A stretch of DNA of 64,000 nt from Thinopyrum elongatum (GCA_011799875.1 CM022302.1:179048942-179112941), one strand, 5' to 3'. Counted from the stretch's first letter, positions 42,169 through 55,189 are shown. Made by a program: numbers and translations. The notes: a model not told the origin generated them from the letters alone.

Positions 42169-44971
42169 ATCTATGTTTTATGCCTAGCTAGGGGCGTTAA
42201 ACAATAGCGCTTGTTGGGAGGCAACCCAATTTTATTTTTATGTTTTTTGTTTTTGGTTCTGTTTTTTAATAAATACACATTATTACCTCTGTAGTAATTG
42301 TGTTTTAGTGTTTTAATTAGTGTTTGAGCCAGGTAAGACCTTTGGGATGGCTTACGGTAATAGTTGATTTGATCTTGCTGAAAAACAGAAACTTTTGCAC
42401 TCAGTAAAACAATTTTAAAAAATCACAGAAGCATGATTTTGATATGAATTTTTTACACAAGATTGGTATACAAATTTCCTAGGTTTCCTAATTTTTTAGA
42501 ATTTTTTGAGTTACAGAAGTAGACGAAGTTTACAGATTGCTACAGACTGTTCTGTTTTTGACAGATTCTGTTTTCTATGTGTTGTTTGCTTATTTTGATG
42601 ATTCTATGGGTAGTATCGGGGGGTATGAACCATGGAAAAGTTGGAATACAGTAGATATTACACCAGCATAAATAAATAATGAGTTCACATCAGTACCAAA
42701 AGGTGGTGATTTATTTTCTTATACTAACGGATCTCATGAGTTTTCTGTTGAATTTTGTGTTGTGAAGTTTTCAAGTTTTGGGTAAAGATTTGATGGACTA
42801 TGGAATAAGAAGTGGCAAGAGCCTAAGCTTGGGGATTCCCAAGGCACACCAAGGTAATATTCAAGGACAAACAAGCATCTAAGCTTGGGGATGCCCCGGA
42901 TGGCATCCCCTCTTTCGTCTTCAATCCATCGGTAAATTTACTTGAGGCTATATTTTTATTCACCACATGATATGTGTTTCGCTTGGAGCGTCTTGTATGA
43001 TATGAGTCTTTGATTTTTAGTTTGCCACAATCATACTTGCTGTACACACCTTTTGAGAGGGACACACATGAATCATGAATTTATTAGAATACTCTTTGTT
43101 CTTCACTTATATCTTTTGAGCTAGGCAATTTGCTCTAGTGCTTCACTTATATCTTTTTAGAGCACGGCGGTGGCTTTATTTTATAGAAATTGTTGAACTC
43201 TCATGCTTCACTTATATTATTTTGAGAGTCTCTAAACAGGATGGTAATTTACTTAGGTTATGAATTTAGTCCTAATATGATGGGCATCCAAGAGGAATAT
43301 AATAAAAACTTTCATATAAAGAGCGTTGAATACTATGAGAAGTTTGATTCCTTGCATTTGTTTTGAGATATAAAGATGGTGATATTAGAGTCATGCTAGT
43401 GAGTAATTGTGGATTGGTAGAAATACTTGTGTTAAAGTTTGTGATTCCCGTAGCATGCACGTATGGTGAACCGTTATGTGATGAAGTCAGAGCATGATTT
43501 ATTTATTGATTGTCTTCCTTATGAGTGACGGTCGGGGACGAGCGATGGTATTTTCCTACCAATCTACCCTCCTAGGAGCATGCGTGTAGTACTTTGTTTC
43601 GATAGCTAATAGACTTTTGCAATAAGTATGTGAGTTCTTTATGACTAATGTTGAGTCCATGGATTATACGCACTGTCACCCTTCCACCATTGCTAGCCTC
43701 TCTAGTACCGCGCAATTTTCGCCGGTGCATTAAACCCACCATATACCTTCCTCAAAACAGCCACCATACCTACCTATTATGGCATTTCCATAGCCATTCC
43801 GAGATATATTGCCATGCAACTTCCATCGTTCCGTTTATTATGACACGCTCCATCATTGTCATATTGCTTTGCATGATCATGTAGTTGACATAGTATTTGT
43901 GGCAAGGCCACCGTTCATATTTTTTATACGTGTCGCTCTTGATCATTGCACATCCCAGTACACTGCCGGAGACATTCATATAGAGTCATACTTTGTTCTA
44001 GAATCGAGTTGTAATTTTTGAGTTGTAAGTAAATAAAAGTGTGATGATCATCATTATTAGAGCATTGTCCCATGTGAGGAAAGGATGATGGAAGCTATGA
44101 TTCCCTCACAATTTGGGATGAGTCTCCGGACTTTGAAAAAAATAGAAGAGGCCAAAAGAAGCCCAAAAAAATGAGAGAAAAGAGAGAAGGGGCAATGCTA
44201 CTATCCTTTTACCACACTTGTGCTTCAAAGTAGCACCATGATCTTCATTATAGAGAGTCTCCTATGTTGTCACTTTCATATACTAGTGGGAATTTTTCAT
44301 TATAGAACTTGGCTTGTATATTCCAATGATGGGCTTCCTCAAATTGCCCTAGGTCTTTGTGAGCAAGCGAGTTGGATGCACACCCACTTAGTTTCTTTTT
44401 GAGCTTTCATACACTTATAGCTCTAGTGCATCCGTTGCATGGCAATCCCTACTCACTCACATTGATATCTATTGATGGGCATCTCCATAGGCCGTTAATA
44501 TGCCTAGTTGATGTGAGACTTTCTCCTTCTTTTTGTCTTCTCCACAACCACCATATTCTATTCCACCTATAGTGCTATATCCATGGCTCACGCTCATGTA
44601 TTGCGTGAAAGTTTAAAAAGTTTGAGAACATCAAAAGTATGAAACAATTGCTTGGCTTGTCATCGGGGTTGTGTATGATTTAATACTTTGTGTGATGAAG
44701 ATGGAGCATAGCCAGACTATATGATTTTGTAGGGATAACTTTCTTTGGCTATGTTATTTTGAGAAGACACGATTGCTTTATTAGTATGCTTGAAGTATTA
44801 TTGTGTTTATGTCAATATTAAACTTTTGTTTTGAATCTTATGGATCTGAATATTCATGCCACAATAAAGAAAAATACATGGATAAATATGTTAGGTATCA
44901 TTCCACATCAAAAATTCTGTTTTTCTCATTTACCTACTCGAGGACGAGCAGGAATTAAGCTTGGGGATGCT
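42169..44971. other. Non-coding 3' internal region of the 6.9 kb element
   Basis: AT-rich, with stops in all frames. A CTTCACTTATAT phrase occurs three times at 43097-43215. The element's polypurine tract (AAGCTTGGGGATGCT) closes it. An earlier AAGCTTGGGGAT motif occurs twice at about 42824 and 42881. Confidence 0.6.
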
Positions 44972-46523
44972 TGATAAATCTCCAACGTATCTATAATTTT
45001 TTATTGTTCCATGCTATTATATTATCCGTTTTGGATGTTTTGTATGCATTAATATGGTATTTTATATTATTTTTGGGACTAACTTATTAACCTAGAGCCC
45101 AGTGCCAATTTCTGTTTCTTCCTTGTTTTTTAGTTTTACAGAAAAGGAATACCAAACGGAATAAAACTTTCACGGTGATTTTTCTTGGACCAGAAGACAC
45201 ACGTAAGACTTGGAGATGAAGTCAGAAGAGTCCCGAGGAGGCCACAAGCCTCAGGGGCGCGCCCTGAGGGCTTGTGGGCCCCTCGGAGCTCCTCCAACCC
45301 TAATTCTTGGCCTATAAATTCAGAAATATTCCCAAATGACCAGAAGCGTCCACCAAAATACTTTTTTGCCATCGCAACCTTCTGTGCCCGTGAGATCCCA
45401 TCTTGGGGCCTTTTCGGGCATCCTGCCGGAGGGGGATTCGATCATGGAGGGCTTCTACATCAACTCTATTGCCCTTCGGATGAAGCGTGAGTAGTTTACC
45501 TCAGACCTACGGGTCCATAGCTAGTAGCTAGATGGCTTTTTCTCTCTCTTTGATCTTCAATACAATGTTCTCCTCGATGTTCTTGGAGATCGATCCGATG
45601 TAATAATCTTTTGCGGTGTGTTTGTCGAGATCCGATGAATTGTGGATTTATGATCAGATTATCTATGAATATTATTTGAATCTTCTCTGAATTATTATAT
45701 GCATGATTTGATTTCTTTGTATTTCTCTTCGAATTATCGGTTTGGTTTGGCCAACTAGATTGGTTCTTCTTGCAATGGGAGGGGTGCTTAGTTTTGGGTT
45801 CAATCTTGTGGTGTCCTCAGCCAGTGACAAAGTAGGGGTAGCGAGGCACGTATTGTATTGTTGCCATCAAGGGTAAAAAGATGGGGTTTTCATCATATTG
45901 CTTGAGTTTATCCCTCTACATCATGTCATCTTACTTAAGGCGTTACTCCGTTCTTTTGAACTTAATACTCTAGATGCATGCTAGATAGCGGTTGATGTGT
46001 GGAGTAATAGTAGTAGATGCAGGCAGGAGTCGGTCTACTTGACATGGACGTGATGCCTATATTCATAATCATTGCCTTGGATATCATCATAACTTTGCGC
46101 TTTTCTATCAATTGCTCGAAAGTAATTTGTTCACCCACCGTATTATTTTCTTTCAAGAGAGAAGCCTCTAGTGAAACCTGTGGCCCCCGGGTCTATTTTC
46201 CATCATATATTTTCAGATCTATAAACCAAAAATACCTTGCTGCAATTTATTTGTTTTTACTTTGTTTTATGTTTTAGTAATCTTTTATATCTATCCCTAT
46301 CAGATCTCATCCTTGCAAGTGACCCTGAAGGGATTGACAACCCCTTTATCGCGTTGGGTGCAAGTGTTTGATTGTTTGTGCAGGTGCATAGATTGGAGAC
46401 TTGCGTGTACCTCCTACTGGATTGATACCTTGGTTCTCAAACTGAGGGAAATACTTATCTCTACTTTGTTGCATCACCCTTTCCTCTTCAAGGGAAAAAC
46501 CAACGCAAGCTCAAGAAGTAGCA
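44972..46523 (+). repeat. 3' LTR of the 6.9 kb element
   Basis: 1,552 bp, TGATAAATC...AGTAGCA, followed by the target duplication CACTC. It aligns with the 5' LTR along its whole length with scattered substitutions and small indels, so the element is moderately old. Confidence 0.9.
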
Positions 46524-46528
46524 CACTC

Positions 46529-49140
46529 TCATTGTCACAATATAAAGGAATCTTCTTGACCTTGATGCCATAATCCTTCAGAGTCTGCTTCATCCACAGT
46601 AACTGAGTGCAACAAGCACCAGTAGCAATATATCCGGCCTCAGCCGTAGAAAGAGATACACAATTCTGCTTCCTTGATGACCAACATACCAATGATCTAC
46701 CGAGGAAATGGCATGTCCCCGAAGTAGATTTCCTATCAACCAAGTCACCTACGTAATCTGAGTCTGAATATCCAACGAGATCAAACTATGCTCCCTTAGG
46801 ATACCATAAACCTAAGGTGGGGTGTGAGCCAAATATCTCAGAATACGCTTGACCGCTTGGTGATGTGATTCTTTCGGTGCAGCTTCATAGCGGGCACACA
46901 TGCAAATACTCAACATAATATCAGGTCTGGAAGCACATAGGTAAAGAAGAGAACCAATCATCAAACGATAAGCCTTCTGATCATAATCCTTACCGTACAC
47001 ATCTGCGTCCAGCTTACGATTCGTGGGCATAGGAGTTTTGTAGCCCTTCATTTTGGAATCTTGCATTTTGAACTTCTTCAGACACTCTCTTAGGTATTTC
47101 TCCTGAGATATGAAAATTCCATTGTCCTGTTGACAAATTTGCAGTCCGAGAAAGAACTTAAGTTCACCCATCATTGACATTTGATATTTCTCGAACATCA
47201 TTTTTCCAAACTCTAAGCTGCAAGCATTGTTAGTACAGTCGAGGATAATATCATCCACATAAATTTGACATACAAATAGATCATCATCAACAACATGAGT
47301 GAAAAGTGTGGGATCAGTGGATCCTGGCTTGAACCCTTTATCGAGCAAAAACTTCTTCAAGGTGTCATACCATGCTCGAGGGGCTTGCTTCAGCCCATAT
47401 AGAGCCTTTTTCAATTGAAAACTTTGTTAGGAAACCCAAGGTGTTCAAAGCTAGGTGGTTGTCTAACATATACTTCCTCATCAATTTCACCATTGAGGAA
47501 AGCACTTTTCACATCCATTTGATAAAGCAAGATATCATTGTAATTTGCATAAGCTAGAAGAATACAAATTGCCTCAAGGCGAGCAACAAGAGCATATGTT
47601 TCACCGAAATCAATACGTTCTACCTGTGTATACCCTTGAGCGACAAGACGTGCTTTATTTCTCACAACGATGCCATTTTCGTCTTGCTTATTGCGGAAAA
47701 TCCATTTAGTGCCGATTATATTGTGCTTCTTAGGATTTGGTTTGTCAACCAATTCCCACGCATCATTCAGTTTGAATTGCACCAACTCCTCTTGCATAGC
47801 ATTCATCCAATCTGGATCATTCATGGCTTCTTCATACTTGGTAGGTTCTGCCGACGAAACAAAGGAGAAACTGCCACAATAGTTAGCTAAATGAGTGCGT
47901 GAACGAGTTGTGGGCCGATAACCTGGATTCTCGAGTTCATCGAGAATTAATGAAGGATCAACTCTATTAGCCACTCATGGGCGAGGATTTTCGTCTTGAT
48001 GATCATTATCATTTTCATCAGCATCAGCATTTGTATCACCATTCCCTTCAGGATTGCCATTTTGATCGGCATTTGGAATTCGATTGCCATTTGCATTCGG
48101 AGTGGCATTTGCTTCAGCAGTGGCTTGACGAGTTCTGCTTCGAGTCATAGGGGCATCATCATCAGAGGACTCAGGTACATTTCCTTCAACTGGCTTGACG
48201 CTCCCAATAGCCATTTGCCGAATAGCATCCGAAATTGGTGGTTCATTTATCACATTTGGCAGGTGCTCCTTTTGGGAGCCGTTAGATTCATCAAATCGCA
48301 CATTTACCATTTCCATAACTTTCCCATGGTGAGAGTTATAGACACGATAAGTATGCGAGTTAGAGCCATAACCAAGAAGAAAACCTTCATGTGCCTTAGG
48401 TGCAAACTTGGAAGAATGATTCATGTCACGAATATAACAAGGTGCACCAAAAACTCGTAGATAAGAAACATTTGGTCTCTTGTTAGTGATAAGCTCATAT
48501 GAAGTTTTCTTAAGGAACTTGTGAAGATAAACACGATTGATAACATGACAGGCAGTGTTAATAGCATCATCCCATAAGCGAATAGGAGTTTTATACTCAC
48601 TGAGCATAGTTCTTGCCATTTCGATGAGAGTTCTATTCGTTCGCTCAACAACTCCATTCTGTTGGGGACTGTATGTGGCAGAGAACTCGTGAGTAATACC
48701 ATTTTCATCGAGAAATTCATTGATATGAGTGTTTTTGAACTTAGTTCCATTGTCGCTTCTGACATGCTTAATTCGCACATCATATTCATTCTGGGCCTTC
48801 TTAGCGAAGCTTTTGAAGATGTCTTGGGTGCAGGTTTTGTCTTCGAGAAAGAATACCCAAGTGTAACAAGAGAAATCATCAACAATAACCAAACCATAAT
48901 GACTGCCACCGAAACTTGCATAGTTTTGTGGTCCAAATAAATCGTGGGCACCCATATGGCTACCTTTTGGCTTCAATAGTTTTCTTGGGCACCCATAGGG
49001 CTGCCTTTGGGAAACCATTCTTGCTGTTTGGTCCAATATAGCGAGCAACAGCCTCACCATATTCGTGCTCCTGATAACCGCAACAAGCCTGGGGGGTGTC
49101 CTCATGACATGTGCACGTTTAATGACATTATCCATAAGCA
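46529..49140 (-). pseudogene. Copia pol of element D: integrase, reverse transcriptase, RNase H (first part)
   Basis: Minus strand. The integrase core (about 48990-48400) has IVDDFSCYTWVFFLEDK, VRSDNGTKF and SPQQNGVVERTNRTLIEMAR, giving the D-D-E residues. A stop lies at 47975. The reverse transcriptase (47974-46815) has NKARLVAQGYTQ, YQMDVKSAFLNGEIDEEVYV and catalytic YVDDII, with a frameshift near 47412. RNase H (from about 46770) has YSDSDYVGDLVDRKSTSG and LSTAEAGYIATGAC and stops at CDNES where the 6.9 kb element is inserted. Upstream of the integrase only a short gag-like zinc-region remnant (about 49000-49110) remains. The order integrase-RT-RNase H is diagnostic of Ty1/copia. It is dead: several stops and shifts plus the insertion. 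Confidence 0.9.
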
Positions 49141-50591
49141 AAGCCTCATTGAACTACCTCTAAGAGGTCGATCCTACACTTGGAGCAATATGCAACAAGA
49201 CCCCCTCTTAGAATAACTCGATTGGTTCTTCACGTCTCTGCATTGGACCAATGTATATCCTAATACTTTGGTTAAACCCCTTGGTAAGCCCGTTTCGGAT
49301 CATGTGCCATGCATTGTATCCATCCAAACTTCCATCCCACGCAGCAAGGTCTTTATATTTGAACCCTACTGGATTTTACACCCTGGTTTCATTGATCTTG
49401 TTCAAGAGGTTTGGAACAGACCAGTTAGATCCCATAATGCTGCCACCATACTTTGCCGCAAATTCAAAGCTCTTCAACATGCTCTAAAGATTTGGAGCAA
49501 AAACCTCTCTCGTCTATCGGTGGCCATTGCTAACTGCAACGAAACACTAGCCCACCTAGATGAGTTAGAAAATAGTCGAACGTTGACCATCCCAGAGATG
49601 AATTTTCGCAACATCCTCAAGAAACACCTGATGCGCCTTCTTAACTATCAAAACCAGTATTGGAAAAAATGTTGCACCATTCGATGGATCAAATTCGGCA
49701 ATGAAAATAGTAAAATTTTCCAGGCAGTTGCAACAGAAAGATATCGCCGTAACAACATCGCCAGTTTTAGAAGGGAGGATGGAGATATTGTTGATGACCA
49801 TTCTGGTAAAGAGGCACTTCTATTTCAAACTTACACTGATCGCCCGGGCACCTCGAGACCTACAGAAATGAAATTTAACCTCCCAGACATTATACAGCAT
49901 CATGACAATCTTGACCAGCTAACAGAGCCATTTACACATGATGAGATTGACGCAGTCATTAAAGAAATGCCGGCTGATCGAGCACCCGGCCCTGATGGTT
50001 TTAGTGGAGCTTTTCTCAAAGCGTGCTGGCCTATCATCAAACAAGACTTTTACAATCTTTGTGAGAAGTTTCATCAAGGTGAATTGGATCTCACAAGTAT
50101 AAATGATGGCCTGATAACCCTAATCCCGAAAACCAACTCACCGGAGACTGTAAATGACTATAGACCGACCACGCTGCTCAACTGTTGCCTTAAACTGATC
50201 ACTAAGTTGCTCGCCAATTGCTTACAACATGTCATCCTACATATCATTCACAGGAACCAGTATGGCTTCATCAAAGGTCGAACGATTCAGGACTGCCTGA
50301 CATGGACTTTCCAATACATTCATCAACGTCACGCATCAAAGAAGGTGATTATATTACTCAAACTTGACTTCGCCAAAGCCTACGATACAATTGAGCACAC
50401 TCCCATGTTAAACATCATGAAGCAGATGGGTTTCAATGACAAATGGTTGTCTTGGATCAGATGCATCTTCTCCACGGGGCGCTCATCGGTTTTGTTAAAT
50501 GGAGTTCCGGGGCATCAATTCCAATGCCGCACCGGGGAGAGACAAGGTGACCCGTTGTCACCCCCGATTTTTGTGCTTCCCGCCGATCTCC
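49115..50591 (+). pseudogene. L1-type LINE fragment: end of endonuclease and first half of reverse transcriptase
   Basis: A plus-strand frame with one internal stop (near 49215). It starts inside the endonuclease C-terminus (LPLRGRSYTWSNMQ, LDWFFTS and, further on, SDHVPC) and continues with a long linker. The reverse transcriptase then shows [47 protein letters not shown] and [10 protein letters not shown]. The frame is cut at PADLL (50590) exactly where LTR B begins. The F/Y-ADD catalytic box would follow and is missing. Plant L1 ORF2 is usually over 1,200 residues; about 490 are present. The abrupt left border inside the endonuclease fits ordinary 5' truncation on insertion. Confidence 0.85.
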
Positions 50592-53500
50592 TGTGACACC
50601 CTGATTTTGGCAACTTTTTCTTTTCAAACTTTTCTTGGCTCTATTTGAAATTTGAATGGTTTTTGAATCTTTCTAGGTGGTCTTGGAAACTTTTGAATCT
50701 TTCCAAGTGATCCAAAGCCTCATCACCTTGCCAAAACCCTGCCAAGTACCTCTAGGACCTAATTCCCAATTTAAATCTTTTCCAATAACCCTTTTCTTTT
50801 ATTTGGGAATTTAGGTCATCACTATGGGTTGTGAAGCAACCTATAGTTGGCCAGAAAATTCTCAAATAATTCTCTAAAATACCTTGGACCATATCTTGCC
50901 CCAATATCCAAAAATATTCCATGGCCTAGTTCAAATATTTTGCTAAACAATTCATTTTTGTTCCTGGTCAGTCTGGACCTTTGTGAAGGAAGTACCTGCT
51001 AGGTTTGTCCAAATGCTCTGAAATTTTTGTGGCATGAGGACAACTACAAATGACTTCCCTCCACCAAGTTTCAGCCTCAGGAGATCATCCAAGTGAGTAG
51101 TACCTCAACATTCAGATTCTGGACCAGATTTGTAGGTTACACATGAACTACCCTCAAACCTCAACCAAACCTCCTCAAACTTGACCAGTTTGGAGTCCTT
51201 CCAACGAGGATCACTCCAGAAAATATTTTTGGCTCCATCCCTAGCTCTCCACCTCTCCAGATCCCTCTCTAGTTCACTGTCAGAAACTGTTGTTGATCCT
51301 ACTCTTCATCTCAGGCAGAACCAAGCCAAACTATGGGTACAGATGAAGTGAGTGATCGAGGGTCGTCGTGCCAGACAAGAAACGCCAGGCTCTCGTGGCC
51401 TCTAGACATCAACTCCCGTGGTGAGCACGGCTATGGCATATCAGTCGCCGCGCTTTAGACGCTGCCAGGCTCGGGTCGCATCGGAGCGAGACGCCTGCGC
51501 CGCAGTAGCTTGTCCAAACGTGCCGACATCGTCCCTGGTCGCCACCTAGACCCTCCAGATTCTTCCCCCTCGCCGGAGAAGCTCTCGGCGGCCGCCACGA
51601 CCATGAGCATTGTGCCGCCCGTGCGGCCACAGTTGCGGCGCCGCTCGTCTTCTTCTCCCCGAGCCATCTCCTTGCGCATTTAATGACTCTGCCTTCTCCC
51701 GTCGCTTCGCCCCACGCCACGACGGCCAGCTCGCCGTCCTTGCTCCAGTGGCGTAGCCACGTCGCCGCTGATCCGGAGAGATCGCCGAGCGCCTCCTCCC
51801 GGCTATAAATAGCCATGCCCGGCCTAGCCAAGTTCCTCACCCCTCTCCCTCTCTCTCAAATTGCCTCCCTAGAGCAAGAGCCAAGGCCGAGAGGCCCTCT
51901 GGCCTCGAGCTTCACCGGAGCTCCTCCGCCGCCCTAGCTATGCCACCAGCCACATCCACTCCACCTCCGCCTCAACCAAGACCACCATAGTGCTCAGCTC
52001 GTTCCACTGGTCCTTCCAGAGCCACCGCCCGGTCAAATTGCTGCCGGATTCGCCATCCCCGACGACCACTGTAGCCACCACCCGCCGGAGAAGAAGGGCG
52101 CGACACCGTCCGACCACCTTCGGAGGATCTACGGGTACGGGTGTGCTCGTCGTCGACCGGCCGATCCATCCCCGCCATCCATGAGCCCAACCGCCGTTGA
52201 AATCGCCGGCAATCACCATTAGTGAGCCGCCCCTTTCTCTGCCCTCTCCCTCTTTCTAATTTAAACGGGCCTGACCCCACCTGTCAGCCACTTACCGAAG
52301 TGGTAAGTGGAGGCGCCTCAGGCGTTTACGCCTTCAACGTGGCCCCTTCGCTGGTTTTCCGATTTTCTGATTCTTATTTATTTAAACAGAGTTGACCAGC
52401 CACTTTGACCTTGAATAACTTTTTATAGAAAGGTCCAATTGATCTGATTCTTTTTGCATTTTGTTGGTATTAAACTCCTTTATTTTCTGACTAAGTTTGG
52501 TATTTTTCCAATACCCACAGAATTGTTGGTGAATAAAAAGGCTTTATGTGACATTTTCCTTTGCAATTTAAAAATGTTTTCAGAAGGAGATTCTTGTGGA
52601 TTTGAAGACCAGGAGTATTTGAACAACCCAACAGAGCAAGGCAAGCCAGGACATCCATATTATGAAGCATTTCATAGCATTGCATTATTCATATTCATTT
52701 CTTGCATTTAATTAACATAGATAATTCAAGTGAAGTATTTAAATGCCTATTGTTGACAACTTAAATAGATATGATGAACGACCATGATTGCCAAGTGAAA
52801 CTTAGTTGGTTGATCAGTCACCTGTCCGGGCTTACCCGTGCAGCCACATTTGCCGGTATGGGACGGCCTTGACTTGGTCTGGCTTCGTGCTCTTCCACCG
52901 GTACCTCCAGACAGGGAGGGTTATGCGTGTGTGCTGCCCTGATCAGGCAGACGGCGATAACCCTGTGAGCCCAGTTGAGTTTTGTGCCGACGTCCCCATT
53001 TGGGACAGTTTAGTTAGGCCACGACGGTGGCAGGTGTCACGAGGTGACACGGGGCCACCCAAGGCTTGACTCCGGGGGAGTGTGATTGCCGGTGGTACGA
53101 TGGGAGAGTCACGAGTCAGGCGGGTTTCGTTGGAGCAACGCTGGTCCACCCGAATGGGATCAAGAGGTCAGGTGCTCCATAGTGTGGGTAAAGTGCACGA
53201 CCTCTGCAGAGTGTAAAATCTATTCGAATAGCTGCATCCACGGTATTGGACAGCCCATCCATACCTCTCTAGGTGATCAACCGTAATAACCATAGTAATG
53301 ATGGAAGAACTTGTCTTATGAGAGGAAGTACTCGTTGGCATCGAGTATTCCGAGGGTTGTAAGACAACCCGGATATGAGTAAGTTAATAACAGTAAGTAA
53401 ATCAATTAAGACATAACATGTTGATTGCCATGCTATTATTTGCTGCATACTTGGTTGTCATGTGCTTGCGAGTACATTCAAAGTACTCACCTGGCGTATC

Positions 53501-53862
53501 ATGCCAGATGCAGGAGAAGACTGAGACGGAGGTCTCGAAGGTCCGTGTTGCGATGACTAGGATGTGTCCTCATCAGTGTCCCTGTGGATGGAGTTACTAT
53601 CATGTTCCGCTACGCAGTAGTCTTTCACTGTAGTGTTCCGTAGTAATATCGAGGCCCTGATATGTTAGATAAATAATGTAGATATTGTCATAGCACTAGA
53701 TGTGCTTTTGGCCTCGATGATCATGTAATATATAAGCTTGTACTCGACTATTATCAATAAAAGTTCAGCTATGTTCTGTTCCAAGTTGTTGTGTGTTTCC
53801 AGAAGACATGATCTCTGGGTTGGAAACACTGGTAAACCGGTTCTCTGATCCGGGGTGCCACA
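50592..53862 (+). repeat. 5' LTR of gypsy-type element B (3.27 kb)
   Basis: Starts TGTGACACCCTG and ends GGGGTGCCACA, followed after five bases by the Met primer site TGGTATCAGAGC (53868-53879). A GC-rich block at about 51350-52240 contains a canonical GGCTATAAATAGCC promoter (TATAAATA at 51804-51811). Short open frames in this block are not supported as genes. The element was inserted in the L1 fragment; TCTCC at 50587-50591 is the left target sequence and its partner is lost. Confidence 0.8.
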
Positions 53863-54006
53863 ACACTTGGTATCAGAGCCGTGCTGACTGTAGGACACCC
53901 TAGGTAACCCGCGCTAGGACAGCGATTAGCATAGGACTTTGAGTGTGCATTCTGCTTGTTGCATCATAATTCATTATGTTACTAACCCTTGGCATTGTGA
54001 GTGTGG

Positions 54007-54846
54007 ATGGCACCAGTTCCATATCACTTTCATCATGAGCCAGAACCCCACACTTTTCTAGTTCTGCTTCGTAGCGTCTGGCTTCGGTTGTATCCCAACG
54101 GTGATGATCCAGTGTACCAGGTGTTTCGGGAGCAGTTGGGCGAGTCAGTATATGAGTACCATGCAGTGGCTTACATGACCGCGACTTCGGATATTGGAAG
54201 TTCTTCTCGCTCTTCCAAGGGCGGAGTGGCTTCTACTCCGGAGCTGGCGATCCAGTTTGCTGCCATGGAGGCTATTACTAACTTGCGCTTCCACGAGGTC
54301 GAGATGCAGACCCATCCAGGTTTCTTCCACTATCCCACACTGTCGCCTACGACAGGGCGAGTTCTTTTCTCACCTGTTGACCCGACGTGTGATCGTGCGG
54401 CTGGTGTTTTGTCTCGCTACCTAAATGCCAGTTACCGTATGATCATTTCCTTGGCTGAGGAGCTGTGTCATGTTCAGGAGGCACTTGCAGCAGTGACTCC
54501 AACTCCTCCTCCTCCTGTAGTTCCACCTAGGTATCCACCACCAGTTCCACCTCCGCGTGTGCTTGATACCCCTTCTGGTTTTTCTGGACCATCAGGCTTA
54601 TCGTATGGTAGTCGACTTGAGACCCCAGCTGAGTGGGCCTCACTCCTAGCCACTCCTGCTTCGCCGATGTTGAGGCGACGTGCTCTTTCTCCCATAGAAG
54701 GGGAGCCGTCTCAGCAGCGACGTCGCGTCTCCTTTGACCCGGTGACTCACATCATCAGTTCTGATTCTGACTCAGGATCTGGCGATGAGGACTCTTCAGA
54801 TGGGCAGTGTTCCTGTCACCGACGCACTAGACTCGAGCTTGAGTAG
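54007..54846 (+). CDS. First ORF of element B, upstream of gag, function unknown
   Basis: The ATG at 54007 (MAPVPYHFHHEPEPHTF) lies 128 bp after the primer site and opens 279 uninterrupted residues. The N-terminal half (about 1-120) looks folded, with FLVLLRSVWLRLYPNGDD, QLAIQFAAMEA-like and LRFHEVEM segments. The second half is Pro-rich (TPTPPPPVVPP), then Ser/Asp-rich (SDSDSGSGDEDSSD), with a terminal CSCHRR. Large grass gypsy elements with a Met primer site often carry such an ORF before gag. I know no function; RNA or nucleic-acid handling is a guess. It is the only long undamaged transposon ORF in the nested block. Confidence 0.55.
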   Translation: MAPVPYHFHHEPEPHTFLVLLRSVWLRLYPNGDDPVYQVFREQLGESVYEYHAVAYMTATSDIGSSSRSSKGGVASTPELAIQFAAMEAITNLRFHEVEMQTHPGFFHYPTLSPTTGRVLFSPVDPTCDRAAGVLSRYLNASYRMIISLAEELCHVQEALAAVTPTPPPPVVPPRYPPPVPPPRVLDTPSGFSGPSGLSYGSRLETPAEWASLLATPASPMLRRRALSPIEGEPSQQRRRVSFDPVTHIISSDSDSGSGDEDSSDGQCSCHRRTRLELE

Positions 54847-55189
54847 TAATGCATGCATCTTTGCATATGTCGACTGCCGTATGAGCAGTCTAGCCATGAT
54901 ATCCCCCTACTAGCTTGCCATGTATGATGTTGGGTTATCTTGTATAATTATGTTGTTCTCTTTATTTGCTTTTTTCATGAATTTCTCTGGTGTCATATTA
55001 CTGTATTTCTCCTTATGGATGTTGCTCATCGATTCGGTATTTGCCATGGGAACAAAAATTAGGATGAAGAAAGGAAGTAGCAGTCAAGGCGGCGATGAAA
55101 CCCCGTCCGTCAATCCGCCAAGCAGGCAGGGCAACCGCCCAAAGACTTACCACCACCACCTCAAGCACCAACCACAGAATAGATAATGA

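Larger units (their letters stand above)
39590..46523 (+). mobile_element. Complete gypsy-type element (Sabrina/WHAM-like, non-autonomous, 6.9 kb) inserted in copia RNase H
   Basis: LTRs at 39590-41167 and 44972-46523. The target duplication CACTC lies at 39585-39589 and 46524-46528. The 5' LTR starts CGATACGTCTCCAACG, where the 3' LTR has TGATAAATCTCCAACG, so the terminal T has mutated. The LTR is followed by a TGGCGCCGTTGCTGGGGA primer site (41179-41196) and the 3' LTR is preceded by AAGCTTGGGGATGCT. The internal region holds one short broken ORF and no pol. The LTR text matches what I remember of Triticeae Sabrina/WHAM-type families. Confidence 0.9.
31232..49115 (-). mobile_element. Sire/Maximus-like Ty1/copia element D, minus strand, 5' part missing
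   Basis: Reading leftward from 49,115: a short gag/zinc-region remnant, integrase, reverse transcriptase, RNase H, an intergenic stretch, a long extra ORF, a polypurine tract (32514-32532) and the 3' LTR (31232-32513). An extra gene after pol is the hallmark of the Sire/Maximus lineage of plant copia elements. The 5' LTR and most of gag are absent because an L1 fragment is joined at about 49,115. Two elements are inserted in it: a solo LTR at 35404-36795 and a complete element at 39590-46523. Confidence 0.8.

Noticed and set aside
51409..52280. Possible genes in LTR B
   Set aside because: Frames on both strands arise from a GC-rich LTR promoter block; none has a recognisable domain.
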